In this document: in pieces, positions 11,241-21,263 of the stretch
Numbering within the stretch: position 1 is the first letter of the stretch
Layout: the number at the start of each line of letters is the position of its first letter
Notes under the pieces: model-generated
Database searches by the model: none
Told to the model about the DNA's origin: nothing
Seen by the model: the letters and a program-made list of their open reading frames with translations, nothing else
Program-made: the position numbers and the translations under genes
Origin: Nemertoderma westbladi
Lineage: Eukaryota > Xenacoelomorpha > Nemertodermatida > Nemertodermatidae
Assembly: GCA_032718475.1 (NCBI GenBank)
Contig: JAUCBJ010001355.1
Coordinates: 1 to 22,747 of the forward strand
Direction: 5' to 3'
DNA length: 22,747 nt

Positions 11241-11364
11241 AGAAATGAAAGAGGTAAAAAGTGATTAGGCGAAATCTGCTTAAAATTTGCTAATACAGTA
11301 ATACTTTCGAATTAGTACTTAAATTAAATTTAAGTCACGTGCTGCGCGAAGGCCCCACTTCGTG

Positions 11365-12480
11365 TTACACTATATCGCTCTTAACTTTTACCAATTTAAG
11401 AATAAAATTACGTATGACATACCGATTGATACCACCAATTCGACAGTGTATATCTACTGTATGTACCTATTTATTTATTAGTTAGTATTTAGGTAATTAT
11501 GTAATGTTTCTTATGAATGGGTTACTTTACGCACATATTAATAAATTACACATTATTATATAGACAGCACTAAACATATATTTCGTAAATATAATAATAT
11601 AACAATTTATTAATTCTCCATATTTGGTGGTTCTAATCACTTATTTCGTTGTTCGATGTTTCTCGAAATATTACAGTATATTGTGTCGATTGAGCAAAAA
11701 GAGCCGGCCAAATTCCAGGTAAAAAAAAAATAAAAAAATAAACTTTTCACCAACCCTATCAAACCATGGACATTTTAAAAGCCCCTAGCTTAGGCCTACT
11801 GTTTACAAATTTCAAAGTGCTTTGTTTTTTCCATCAATAGTAAAGTAAATCAATAGAAAGGCTTACGTTTTCGAAAAAGGGTCACACTAACATCAAAAAA
11901 TTAACATCCATATCACCAAAAATGGTATTCATATCCGAAAAGTACAGTATCCAAAGTGTAGGAAGTGGATATGGATGGGTGAATATTCGACTGCTAGAAA
12001 ACAGAGATACTGGGATGTAAACTTAAAGTCTCGTGGAAATTGATGATTTAATTGTGCAAATAATTCGCATTTTTATAATTAATTTATATTTACAATGCTG
12101 TAGACTATCATGCAAATGCAAGTATATTTGAGAACTACCGGTACCACTCCTGTAAACTATTTCACAAAAATAATTGGATTTCAATAAGCTTTCCTACAGA
12201 AATAAATATATTGCTCACTACTTACCGGTACTAGAAATTCCGCCAGTCACAGAAAATAATACTTTTAAAGTTTAGTTATTCTGAAATAGAAAGGGTTTCT
12301 GGCAAACTTGATTCTCTACAATTCAGATAATTTCATGACCAAAATACTTTAGCAATAAACGCGATGAGATAAATACAATACCTAATCGAGAGCGAAGTAA
12401 ACAAATTCCGTCAGTGTCACATGTGATGGACGGAATTTTCCATTTATTAGTGAATTCTAGCCATTGCCTTTATCTGATAG
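11365..12480. other. AT-rich noncoding DNA, no gene seen
   Basis: No exon, RNA gene or long repeat is recognised on either strand. A short palindrome lies at 12403-12438 and several ACCGGTA words are present. Confidence 0.55.
12403..12438. repeat. palindrome with a 10-bp stem
   Basis: AAATTCCGTC (12403-12412) pairs exactly with GACGGAATTT (12429-12438). The loop contains the perfect palindrome TCACATGTGA. It could form a hairpin or serve as a dyad binding site. No gene is near enough to suggest a role. Confidence 0.8.
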
Positions 12481-12481
12481 T

Positions 12482-12945
12482 GTGGGGCGAGACACGTAGT
12501 CCTTGGCATAGGCCTACAGTACGGTTCATATAGGGCAAATGTGGCATGTCCTTCTGTTTGTAAGCTAATTTCTCGGCATCGCTGGCTGGTTTGGAATTGA
12601 ACCAAACTTAGTAGGTAAGTAGTAGAGAGAAAGGTTAGAAAATTTGTAAAGTTTGGTGAAAAATCATGCATTCTGACGTCAGCTACGACAGATTATGTGT
12701 TTTTTAGAAAATGTTTAATTTCTCGGGAACGCCTCATTTTCCAGAGCTGAAATCATAAAGTCTATCTTTTACGAAATTGAAAAGTTAAGACATTTAATTG
12801 GGATCCGCTAGAGACTCCGAAATAATGACATAGGCCTACCGGTTCGGTACTGATGTACTGTGCTCTGGTAAGTACGAAATAGCAGAATAACAATTTGACA
12901 CCACCTAGCGGATTAATATATGATTGTATATCGAATGAAGACATT
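12482..12945. repeat. possible third relative of the GTGGGGCGAG element
   Basis: GTGGGGCGAGACACGTAG near 12482 resembles the left edge at 9457. The following text repeats the theme of a TTTCTCGG word, then a purine-rich GGAATTGAACCAAACTT or CCAGAGCTGAAAT phrase, seen in the half-units of the 315-bp array. No matching right edge was found and the similarity is low. CCACCTAGCGGATT near 12902 and AATCCGCTAG-like text near 12800 form a loose inverted pair. Confidence 0.3.
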
Positions 12946-13558
12946 CAGCCCTCCCAGCCAAAAAAATCGATGGAAAAAAGGAATTTATATTTTCAAAAAA
13001 AAAGGAAAAAAGGATAGGATGCAGTTCAGAAAAAGGACAAAAAGGATCGGATACGGTTCAAAAAAAAGGGAAAAACTGAATTGATAATATCTTTAAAAAA
13101 GGATAGTAAACATTATATTTCATTAACCTTATATATATAGGCCTATTAAGAAACGTCACTGTATGTTTCTAATTTTCACCTTTTTGCCTAGTTATCAGAG
13201 ATGGTTGAATTCGGCCTATTGATGGCCATTGATAGAGGTTTATCAAACGCATGTAAAGAGAACTTTAGTTTGAAAGAAATATACGGCCCAAAAACTTTGG
13301 TACAGATTTCTGGTCGTGGCTACATTTATATAAATAACAAAAATACTTTTAGACTCAATCAAAATTCATCCATCTCCAGGGGAAAACGGATGCAAATAAT
13401 AGGTGATTATGAGCAAAAATGAAACTATAACCCTTGTTATAGGCTTTACTTTATTGTTTTCGTTAGAATCGACTACCACTGCAACTTGTTCCTTTCCCTA
13501 AATTAAAAAACAGCAATATTAATTCACCAAGGCGGGTTTTGTGTCAATCATAATATAT

Positions 13559-13572
13559 CCCCCCCCCCCCCC
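13559..13572 (+). repeat. 14-base poly-C tract
   Basis: An uninterrupted C run follows ATATAT. It lies just downstream of the candidate - strand exon, where it reads as poly-G. Confidence 0.9.
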
Positions 13573-13593
13573 TCAGAAAATAAATAAATTTAC

Positions 13594-13739
13594 AGTTCCC
13601 TCAACTGCTACATTTTTATGGTAGCTTAGCTTGTGATTTTTGTCAAAATAAACATACTCAAAATTAAAAACGGCATTATTATGCCCGTCAATCTCTGTTA
13701 TAACCTTGTCAATATCAACAGCAAGCTGAAGTTGATCTT
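13594..13739 (-). CDS. candidate internal exon of unknown gene
   Basis: Reading the - strand, a long pyrimidine tract ends in CTTCTTTTTGTTTTAG at 13740, a strong-looking acceptor. It is followed by 146 bases that stay open for 48 codons (DQLQLAVDIDKVITEIDGHN at the start) and then ACT|GTAAAT, an acceptable donor, at 13593. The composition is mixed rather than low in complexity, with acidic and aromatic residues, unlike the surrounding frames. No domain is recognised and no partner exons were found nearby. If the donor is not used, the frame runs to a stop at 13573. It could be an exon carried by a repeat, a pseudogene piece or chance. Confidence 0.3.
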
Positions 13740-13838
13740 CTAAAACAAAAAGAAGAGGAAAAAAATGTGTGAAAATGGACAAAAAAAGGAAACGTTCTGA
13801 AAAAAAGGAAACTCTGGGAGGCCTGGACATTTATAGCA

Positions 13839-14204
13839 TGGGGTCCGAGCCATGAAGTTGGCGGAGCCTTTGCGAACTGACTATTTCTTAGGGGGGTGTG
13901 TACTGTGTATTTATGTCATGGTAAATTAATATTTCAGTATCAATGCTAAAACGGCAAAAGGTAAGTTTTAATATTTCTTACAAATTGGGTCGCCTCCACG
14001 CCTAAAATATATGATTTTTAAAAAAATGTTAATACCTGCCTGTCATCAATCTCTGTGCGCCTTTGGGTTGGGGTGAAGATTAAGAGGGGGTTGAAAGCGA
14101 CCAACTTTCCCCACTATGATTTATTTGCGGTAGAATTGCTCAATTTTAATTTGTACAGTATCTCATAACTGAGCCTCGTGCTGCGCGAAGGCCCCACGAA
14201 CGTG
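13839..14204. mobile_element. short copy (copy 2) of the GTGGGGCGAG element
   Basis: The left edge is TGGGGTCCGAGCCATGAAG followed by TTGGCGGAGCC, then GCGAACTGAC. The right edge is CTCGTGCTGCGCGAAGGCCC followed by CAC. Both edges match the interval at 9457-11364 in the same order, but here they are only about 365 bp apart and the 315-bp array is absent. There is no coding capacity. Confidence 0.6.
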
Positions 14205-14333
14205 TTCATATTGCTCATGGATTTTGGTCATGAGATTGTCTGCAGATTGTCTGCATCTGAATCTGCGAACAGCTAAGCGATTTCTATTTCCGTAAAACGC
14301 AAATTTATGTTACTGTAATTACCAAGTTTTATT

Positions 14334-17300
14334 GGATCCGGGAAGGGGTGTAAAACGCGGATTCAAGTTAATTCGACCATGTTTTAATGGATCCGGAAAG
14401 GGGTGTAAAACGCGGATTTAAGTTAATTACCAAGTTTTATTGGATCCGGGAAGGGGTGTAAAACGCGGATTCAAGTTAATTACCAAGTTTTAATGGATCC
14501 GGGAAGGGGTGTAAAACGCGGATTCAAGTTAATTACCAAGTTTTATTGGATCCGGGAAGGGGTGTAAAACGCGGATTCAAGTTAATTACCATGTTTTAAT
14601 GGATCCGGAAAGGGGTGTAAAATGCGGATTCAAGTTTACCAAGTTTTATTGGATCCGGGAAGGGGTGTAAAACGCGGATTCAAGTTAATTACCATGTTAT
14701 AATGGATCCGGGAATGGGTGTAAAACGCGGATTCAAGTTAATTACCATGTTTTAATGGATCCAGGAAGGGGTGTAAAACGCGGATTCAAGTTAATTACCA
14801 AGTTTTATTGGATCCGGGAAGGGCTGTAAAATGCGGATTCAAGTTAATTACAAAGTTTTAATGGATCCAGGAAGGGGTGTAAAACGCGGATTCAAGTTAA
14901 TTACCATGTTTTAATGGATCCGGAAAGGGGTGTAAAATGCGGATTCAAGTTTACCAAGTTTTATTGGATCCGGGAAGGGGTGTAAAACGCGGATTCAAGT
15001 TAATTACCATGTTATAATGGATCCGGGAATGGGTGTAAAACGCGGATTCAAGTTAATTACCAAGTTTTAATGGATCCGGGAAGGGTTGTAAAACGCGGAT
15101 TCAAGTTAATTACCAAGTTTTAATGGATCCGGGAAGGGTTGTAAAACGCGGATTCAAGTTAATTACCAAGTTTTATTGGATCCAGGAAGGGGTGTAAAAC
15201 GCGGATTCAAGTTAATTACCAAGTTTTATTGGATCCGGGAATGGGTGTAAAATGCGGATTCAAGTTAATTACCAAGTTTTATTGGATCCAGGAAGGGGTG
15301 TAAAACGCGGATTCAAGTTAATTACCAAGTTTTATTGGATCCGGGAAGGGGTGTAAAACGCGGATTCAAGTTAATTACCAAGTTTTATTGGATCCGGGAA
15401 TGGGTGTAAAATGCGGATTCAAGTTAATTACCAAGTTTTATTGGATCCGGGAAGGGGTGTAAAACGCGGATTCAAGTTAATTACCAAGTTTTAATGGATC
15501 CGGGAAGGATTGTAAAACGCGGATTCAAGTTAATTACCAAGTTTTAATGGATCCAGGAAGGGGTGTAAAACGCGGATTCAAGTTAATTACCATGTTTTAA
15601 TGGATCCGGAAAGGGGTGTAAAATGCGGATTCAAGTTTACCAAGTTTTATTGGATCCGGGAAGGGGTGTAAAACGCGGATTCAAGTTAATTACCATGTTA
15701 TAATGGATCCGGGAATGGGTGTAAAACGCGGATTCAAGTTAATTACCATGTTTTAATGGATCCGGGCGGGTTGTAAAACGCGGATTCAAGTTAATTACCA
15801 AGTTTTATTGGATCCAGGAAGGGGTGTAAAACGCGGATTCAAGTTAATTACCAAGTTTTAATGGATCCGGGAAGGGTTGTAAAACGCGGATTCAAGTTAA
15901 TTACCAAGTTTTAATGGATCCGGGAAGGGTTGTAAAACGCGGATTCAAGTTAATTACCAAGTTTTATTGGATCCAGGAAGGGGTGTAAAACGCGGATTCA
16001 AGTTAATTACCAAGTTTTATTGGATCCGGGAATGGGTGTAAAACGCGGATTCAAGTTAATTACCAAGTGTTTCTGGATCCGGGAATGGGTGTAAAACGCG
16101 GATTCAAGATAATTACCAAGTTTTATTGGATCCGGTAAGGGGTGTAAAACGCGGATTCAAGTTAATTACCATGTTGTAATGGATCCGGGAAGGGGTGTAA
16201 AGCGCGGATTCAAGTTAATTACCATGTTTTAATGGATCCGGGAAGGGGTGTAAAACGCGGATTCAAGTTAATTACTAAGTTTTATTGGATCCGGGAAGGG
16301 GTGTAAAATGCGGATTCAAGTAAATTACCAAGTTTTAATGGATCCGGGAAGGGGTGTAAAACGCGGATTCAAGTTAATTACCAAGTTTTATTGGATCCGG
16401 GAAGGGGTGTAAAACGCGGATTCAAGTTAATTACCATGTTTTAATGGATCCGGAAAGGGGTGTAAAATGCGGATTCAAGTTTACCAAGTTTTATTGGATC
16501 CGGGAAGGGGTGTAAAACGCGGATTCAAGTTAATTACCATGTTATAATGGATCCGGGAATGGGTGTAAAACGCGGATTCAAGTTAATTACCATGTTTTAA
16601 TGGATCCAGGAAGGGGTGTAAAACGCGGATTCAAGTTAATTACCAAGTTTTATTGGATCCGGGAAGGGCTGTAAAATGCGGATTCAAGTTAATTACAAAG
16701 TTTTAATGGATCCAGGAAGGGGTGTAAAACGCGGATTCAAGTTAATTACCATGTTTTAATGGATCCGGAAAGGGGTGTAAAATGCGGATTCAAGTTTACC
16801 AAGTTTTATTGGATCCGGGAAGGGGTGTAAAACGCGGATTCAAGTTAATTACCATGTTATAATGGATCCGGGAATGGGTGTAAAACGCGGATTCAAGTTA
16901 ATTACCAAGTTTTAATGGATCCGGGAAGGGTTGTAAAACGCGGATTCAAGTTAATTACCAAGTTTTAATGGATCCGGGAAGGGTTGTAAAACGCGGATTC
17001 AAGTTAATTACCAAGTTTTATTGGATCCAGGAAGGGGTGTAAAACGCGGATTCAAGTTAATTACCAAGTTTTATTGGATCCGGGAATGGGTGTAAAATGC
17101 GGATTCAAGTTAATTACCAAGTTTTATTGGATCCAGGAAGGGGTGTAAAACGCGGATTCAAGTTAATTACCAAGTTTTATTGGATCCGGGAAGGGGTGTA
17201 AAACGCGGATTCAAGTTAATTACCAAGTTTTATTGGATCCGGGAATGGGTGTAAAATGCGGATTCAAGTTAATTACCAAGTTTTATTGGATCCGGGAAGG

Positions 17301-18060
17301 GGTGTAAAACGCGGATTCAAGTTAATTACCAAGTTTTAATGGATCCGGGAAGGATTGTAAAACGCGGATTCAAGTTAATTACCAAGTTTTAATGGATCCA
17401 GGAAGGGGTGTAAAACGCGGATTCAAGTTAATTACCATGTTTTAATGGATCCGGAAAGGGGTGTAAAATGCGGATTCAAGTTTACCAAGTTTTATTGGAT
17501 CCGGGAAGGGGTGTAAAACGCGGATTCAAGTTAATTACCATGTTATAATGGATCCGGGAATGGGTGTAAAACGCGGATTCAAGTTAATTACCATGTTTTA
17601 ATGGATCCGGGCGGGTTGTAAAACGCGGATTCAAGTTAATTACCAAGTTTTATTGGATCCAGGAAGGGGTGTAAAACGCGGATTCAAGTTAATTACCAAG
17701 TTTTAATGGATCCGGGAAGGGTTGTAAAACGCGGATTCAAGTTAATTACCAAGTTTTAATGGATCCGGGAAGGGTTGTAAAACGCGGATTCAAGTTAATT
17801 ACCAAGTTTTATTGGATCCAGGAAGGGGTGTAAAACGCGGATTCAAGTTAATTACCAAGTTTTATTGGATCCGGGAATGGGTGTAAAACGCGGATTCAAG
17901 TTAATTACCAAGTGTTTCTGGATCCGGGAATGGGTGTAAAACGCGGATTCAAGATAATTACCAAGTTTTATTGGATCCGGTAAGGGGTGTAAAACGCGGA
18001 TTCATGTTAATTACCCAGTTTCATTGGATCCGGGACGGGGTGTAAAACGCAAATTCAAGT
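14334..18060 (+). repeat. 53-bp satellite in a 1,845-bp higher-order repeat
   Basis: About 70 monomers of 53 bp run from GGATCCGGGAAGGGGTGTAA through AACGCGGATTCAAGTTAATT and ACCAAGTTTTATT. Variants include a 50-bp form lacking part of TTAATT, GGAATGGG forms, CCAGG forms and ATGTTATAATGG forms. Rare markers recur exactly 1,845 bp apart: CCGGAAAGG at 14605/16450, 14920/16765 and 15606/17451; GGGCTGTAAAATG at 14821/16666; AAGTGTTTCTGG at 16065/17910. The array is therefore two tandem higher-order copies, about 14334-16178 and 16179-18023. Copy 1 is least like copy 2 near its left end. Confidence 0.95.
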
Positions 18061-18221
18061 TAATTCCAAAGTGCGGTATCCGTCGTTATTATTACACGTA
18101 TATATATTTACTACAATCTCCCTCCTATAAACTACAGTATGTCTTTAAATTAATTCATGCATGCTATGGCCATCTGCTATGGCTGCAGGTCAGTATTAAT
18201 CGCCAGGTCGTATTATTCCCG
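18061..18221. other. unique spacer between inverted satellite arms
   Basis: About 160 bp with no satellite monomers separates the direct array from its inverted counterpart. It contains ACGTATATATAT, CATGCATGC and GCTATGGCCATCTGCTATGG words and no coding potential. It would form the loop if the arms paired. Confidence 0.8.
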
Positions 18222-18870
18222 GATACAGTAACACTTGGTAATTAACTTAAATCGACGTTTTATACCCCTTCCCGGATCCAGTAACACTTGGTAATTAACT
18301 TAAATCCGCATTTTACACCCCTTCCCGGATCCAATAAAACTTGGTAATTAACTTGAATCTGCGTTTTACACCCCTTCCCGGATCCAGTAACACTTGGTAA
18401 TTAACTTAAATCCGCGTTTTACACCCCTTCCCGGATCCAACACTTGTTAATCTGCGTTTTACACCCCTTCCCGGATCCAGTAACACTTGGTAATTAACTT
18501 AAATCCGCGTTTTACACCCCTTCCCGGATCCAACACTTGTTAATTAACTTGAATCCGCGTTTTACACCCCTTCCCGGATCCAACACTTGTTAATTAACAT
18601 GAATCCGCGTTCTACACCCCTTCCCGGATCCAATAAAACATGGTAATTAACTTGAATCCGCGTTTTACACCCCTTCCCGGATCCAATAAAACTTGGTAAT
18701 TAACTTGAATCCGCGTTTTACACACTTCCCGGATCCAATAAAACTTGGTAATTAACTTGAATCCGTGTTTTACACCCCTTCCCGGATCCAGTAACAAACT
18801 CTGTAATTAACGGAAATCCGTGTTTTACACTCCATTCCGGATTCACAAAATATATGAATCCGCGTTTTAC
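18222..18870 (-). repeat. inverted arm of the 53-bp satellite
   Basis: About a dozen monomers lie in reverse orientation, reading TTACACCCCTTCCCGGATCC, then AGTAACACTTGGTAATTAAC or AATAAAACTTGGTAATTAAC, and several are shortened. The reverse complement CCAAGTGTTACTGGATCC is closest to the rare AAGTGTTTCTGG variant near the right end of each higher-order copy. Monomers decay progressively beyond about 18790. Confidence 0.92.
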
Positions 18871-19958
18871 ACTTCAATACGGATTGCGTATTTCAGAATC
18901 CGCAAATTACACTCAGTTACAGATTGTATGTAAATCCGGATCCGACTTTTACTCTCGCAAATCCGGGTCCTGATCCGTATCCGGATCCGGAATCCGGAGG
19001 CGTGAACCAGAAAACTCGACTCGGGAAAACACTTCTCATATATAATACATAATCTTAGCACCTCAATATGTATTCCAATAGCTGCGAGCTTGTTTCTAAC
19101 GTTTGGTCTACGACTATTCACTATCAATATCAATTACCTACTAAAAATTTTGGAATTATTTTGCTACTTTTGGAATAATCAGCGCCAAAAAATACCCCAA
19201 CTATCAAAACCCATCATGTATCAAAACCTTATAAAGATAAAAACTATATGGAAATACTTCGGGAACATTTGGTCTGTTTGAAACTAAAGGGCACTTTTTC
19301 TACTTTGGACACTTTATCTACCGAATCTACTTTCTCCATCTACTTTTTTACTATTTAATTTTTTTTTTGATCAGTAGATAGTATCGGTATTATTACAAAC
19401 TGGAAAACCTTTTAATAATTACAACAATTATATCACATATAAAACTATAAAACTAAAAGTAATATTGTAATATAAAACTAAAAGTAATATTGTAATATAC
19501 GATACATTGAACATTGCGTTAGAGTATGCTACGGCAAAGGCTACTGACCGGGCCCTAATCCCCAAAGAGTCCACCAGGGGATGGGCCAGCAGTTGCCAGG
19601 ACAGACGCCGCGTTGCCCACCAGAATGGCCATGACGATACGCTATCTAAGCTATTTAATCGATTTTCGTTCTATTTGCAGAATTATGTTACAAAAGTCTA
19701 TTATCATATTTGTAGCGCCGATATTTGAAATAGCCAATGTATTTTGCAGCAAGGACTGTATTCCGAAGGACTTTATATTCCAGGACAAGGTGTATTGAAA
19801 TGAAAAACGGAAGGAATGTTAAATAATTTAATAAGTTGTTATACTTACGGTAATAGTATAAAATTAATTTCATTATGAACATACAGAAATATAATTTACT
19901 GCACCTCTAGGTAGCTAGAACCTCCAATTACCGCAGTTTACGTACAAATAATTAAATA
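18871..19958. other. noncoding DNA downstream of the POMGNT1-like exon
   Basis: Degenerate satellite words (CCGGATCCG, AATCCGG) continue to about 19000. A 25-bp tandem duplication lies at 19446-19497 and a pyrimidine-rich stretch at 19290-19370. A GC-rich island of about 145 bp at 19505-19650 stands out from its AT-rich surroundings but matches no family I know. The 3' UTR of the - strand gene should occupy the right part. Only the variant signal ATTAAA (near 19820, - strand) is seen. Confidence 0.5.
19446..19497. repeat. 25-bp tandem duplication
   Basis: TATAAAACTAAAAGTAATAT followed by TGTAA occurs at 19446 and again at 19471 without change. Confidence 0.85.
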
Positions 19959-20889
19959 CTATTGAGTGTCTATCGAATGTGGGATGTAGTTCAGTTGTTC
20001 TAGAGAAATTGTGAAGGAATTATTCGGCCTATGAGTATAATATGGAGACTTTGAACCAACTAGGAGCAGCCTATTGCCGCTTCTTGTAGTAAATCGCAAT
20101 GTGTTTCTGTGCATACTGCGAAGTTTATTAGTTGCGCCATCTACGAAAAGAGAGAAGCATTTAGCAATAGCGTTGAATGTCCGGTAGTCGGCGCTGTAAG
20201 ATTGTTCCAGGAATATGGAACCCCCCACCTCTTTATCCAAATCCGACGTGACAGTGGCACTAAAATTGCCTGATAGACAGGATGACAACGTTGAGTTATC
20301 TATAGTAAGCGGCGTATTGGTACTGACTAAGGATTCCATATAACTAGTATATTGTGAGTCTTCTAGTTTATCTGCATTGATTAATGTGTGGTTAGTGTTT
20401 TTAGTGCTGGACAGTCTGGTGCCGCTGTAGTAACGGTTTAGGAACACGTAGTAGGGAGTGAACGAGTCTTCAATCGGGACGCGTGATACCCTACTGAGGT
20501 CTGGCACTATGGTCTCCCGACCGCGGCGCTGGTCGTACGGCAACCAACCCTCGTGCGACGGCCAATCGCAGCAGATGTACGCGCCGGCGTAGGCCATCTG
20601 GTCACTGTACAGCCGACGGGAGAGCAACCAGCCGAGACCCGGGAAGGTGTCCGAGCGGTAGACCAGACCTGGGTCCCCCGAGCTGTCGCGGAACCCGTGC
20701 TCGTTCCACGCCGAGACCGTTAGCAGACCGGGGTCGGACTCCAGTGCCGGTAGGGTCTGCGCGAAGTAGGCCAGGATGTCGGGACTCACGGTAATGTGCG
20801 ATTCTAGAACAATGATGTAATCCGAGTTATTACCTTCCTTTATGAACATCGATTGGATGGCAGCATGGATCAGGGAAATATAAGACATC
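19959..20889 (-). CDS. terminal exon of POMGNT1/GnT-I-like (GT13) protein
   Basis: This partial CDS encodes 309 residues to a TAG at 19961-19959. Most of the first half matches the catalytic core of GT13 enzymes: YIIVLESHITVSPD, then LLTVSAWNEHGF, FPGLGWLLSRRLY and QRRGRETIVPDLSR. The second half follows POMGNT1 specifically, with a late FNAIAKCFSLF block and a LLLVGSKSPYY block near the C-terminus. POMGNT1 adds GlcNAc to O-mannose on alpha-dystroglycan in the Golgi; GnT-I adds it to N-glycans. The acidic E-D-D type metal site is ESH here (20796-20804), and the WD-D-W region is altered to CCDWPSHEGW. Upstream exons with the anchor, stem and N-terminal part of the fold are not in the window. 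The exon may begin at 20889 (ATAG|GATG) or 20907 (CCTAG|GTAC). The interior is clearly more GC-rich than its surroundings. Confidence 0.85.
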
Positions 20890-20892
20890 CTA

Positions 20893-21180
20893 TCGAACCA
20901 TTCGTACCTAGGTAAATAAACATAAATATATGAAACCATTCGTTCGTACTTAGGGAAATAAACGGAAATATAAGAAACCATTCGTACCTGGGGAAATAAA
21001 CAGAAATATATGAAACCATTCGTACCTGGGTAAATAAACAGAAATATAAGAAACCATTCGTACCTGGGGAAATAAACAGAAATATATGAAACCATTCGTA
21101 CTTAGGGAAATATAAACAGAAATATGTGGAATATAAATTATCCTGTGAAAATATTCCTACCCAAGGGGAAATATAAGGCA
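20893..21180 (-). repeat. 36-38-bp minisatellite with acceptor-like units
   Basis: On the - strand each unit reads approximately TTTCTGTTTATTTCCCCAGG, then TACGAATGGTTTCATATA. About seven or eight units lie directly upstream of the POMGNT1-like exon. Each carries a pyrimidine-rich stretch ending in CAG or TAG, followed by GTACGA. The exon's first bases (TCTTATATTTCCCTG) resemble the unit's TTCTTATATTTCTG, suggesting that the array grew by duplication of the intron-exon border. Open frames reading into the array from the exon are repeat translation, not protein. Confidence 0.85.
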
Positions 21181-21263
21181 TTAATTATTATATCATTAAG
21201 CACTCGGTTTGGCTCACTGTAAAGTGATATTTTGAATGGGAGAATCTTTTAGGCTCGTTAGTC

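Larger units (their letters stand above)
9457..11364. mobile_element. repeat element carrying a 315-bp tandem array (copy 1)
   Basis: The left edge reads GTGGGGCGAGCCACGAAG followed by TTGGCGGAGCC, and the right edge reads CGTGCTGCGCGAAGGCCCCAC. The same two edges flank a much shorter interval at 13839-14204. Left and right termini share an inverted GTGGGGC of about 7 bp. The interior consists of a GTC trinucleotide run (9533-9560), four near-identical 315-bp units, a diverged tail and a poly-G tract. No transposase ORF is present. It is probably a non-autonomous DNA element; the exact ends are inferred only from the two-copy comparison. Confidence 0.55.
12946..13838. other. interval bounded by A-rich repeats, with a possible exon
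   Basis: The left edge has AGCCCTCCCAGCCAAAAAAA followed by diverged AAAAAAGGATA repeats. The right edge has AAAAAAAGGAAACTCTGGGAGG, giving a short inverted CTCCCAG/CTGGGAG pair. A 73-codon + strand frame at 13201-13422 has no recognised family. A poly-C tract lies at 13559-13572. The candidate exon on the - strand is listed separately. Confidence 0.4.
14334..18870. mobile_element. possible foldback element built from the satellite
   Basis: Direct (3.7 kb) and inverted (0.65 kb) arrays of one monomer face each other across a short unique spacer, with decayed monomers at both outer edges. Foldback elements, known in Drosophila and sea urchin, have long inverted arms composed of short tandem repeats. 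No target-site duplication or transposase is seen, so a simple inversion inside a satellite is an equal alternative. Confidence 0.35.

Noticed and set aside
13201-13422. 73-codon + strand frame
   Set aside because: It has an ordinary length for chance, no recognised family and no paired exon; it is mentioned only in the interval description.
9561-14920. Shared 315-bp spacing in the 315-bp array and in two satellite markers (14605 and 14920)
   Set aside because: The sequences are unrelated and the satellite spacing is just about six monomers; it is coincidence.
18612-18797. Repeated frame in the inverted satellite arm
   Set aside because: It is translation of the satellite monomer.
14334-18870. 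CRISPR-like array
   Set aside because: There are no unique spacers between repeats, monomers are contiguous, and the DNA is eukaryotic.
20890-21181. N-terminal extension of the POMGNT1-like frame through YFPRYEWF-type repeats
   Set aside because: It is translation of the intronic minisatellite; GT13 similarity starts only after about 20889.
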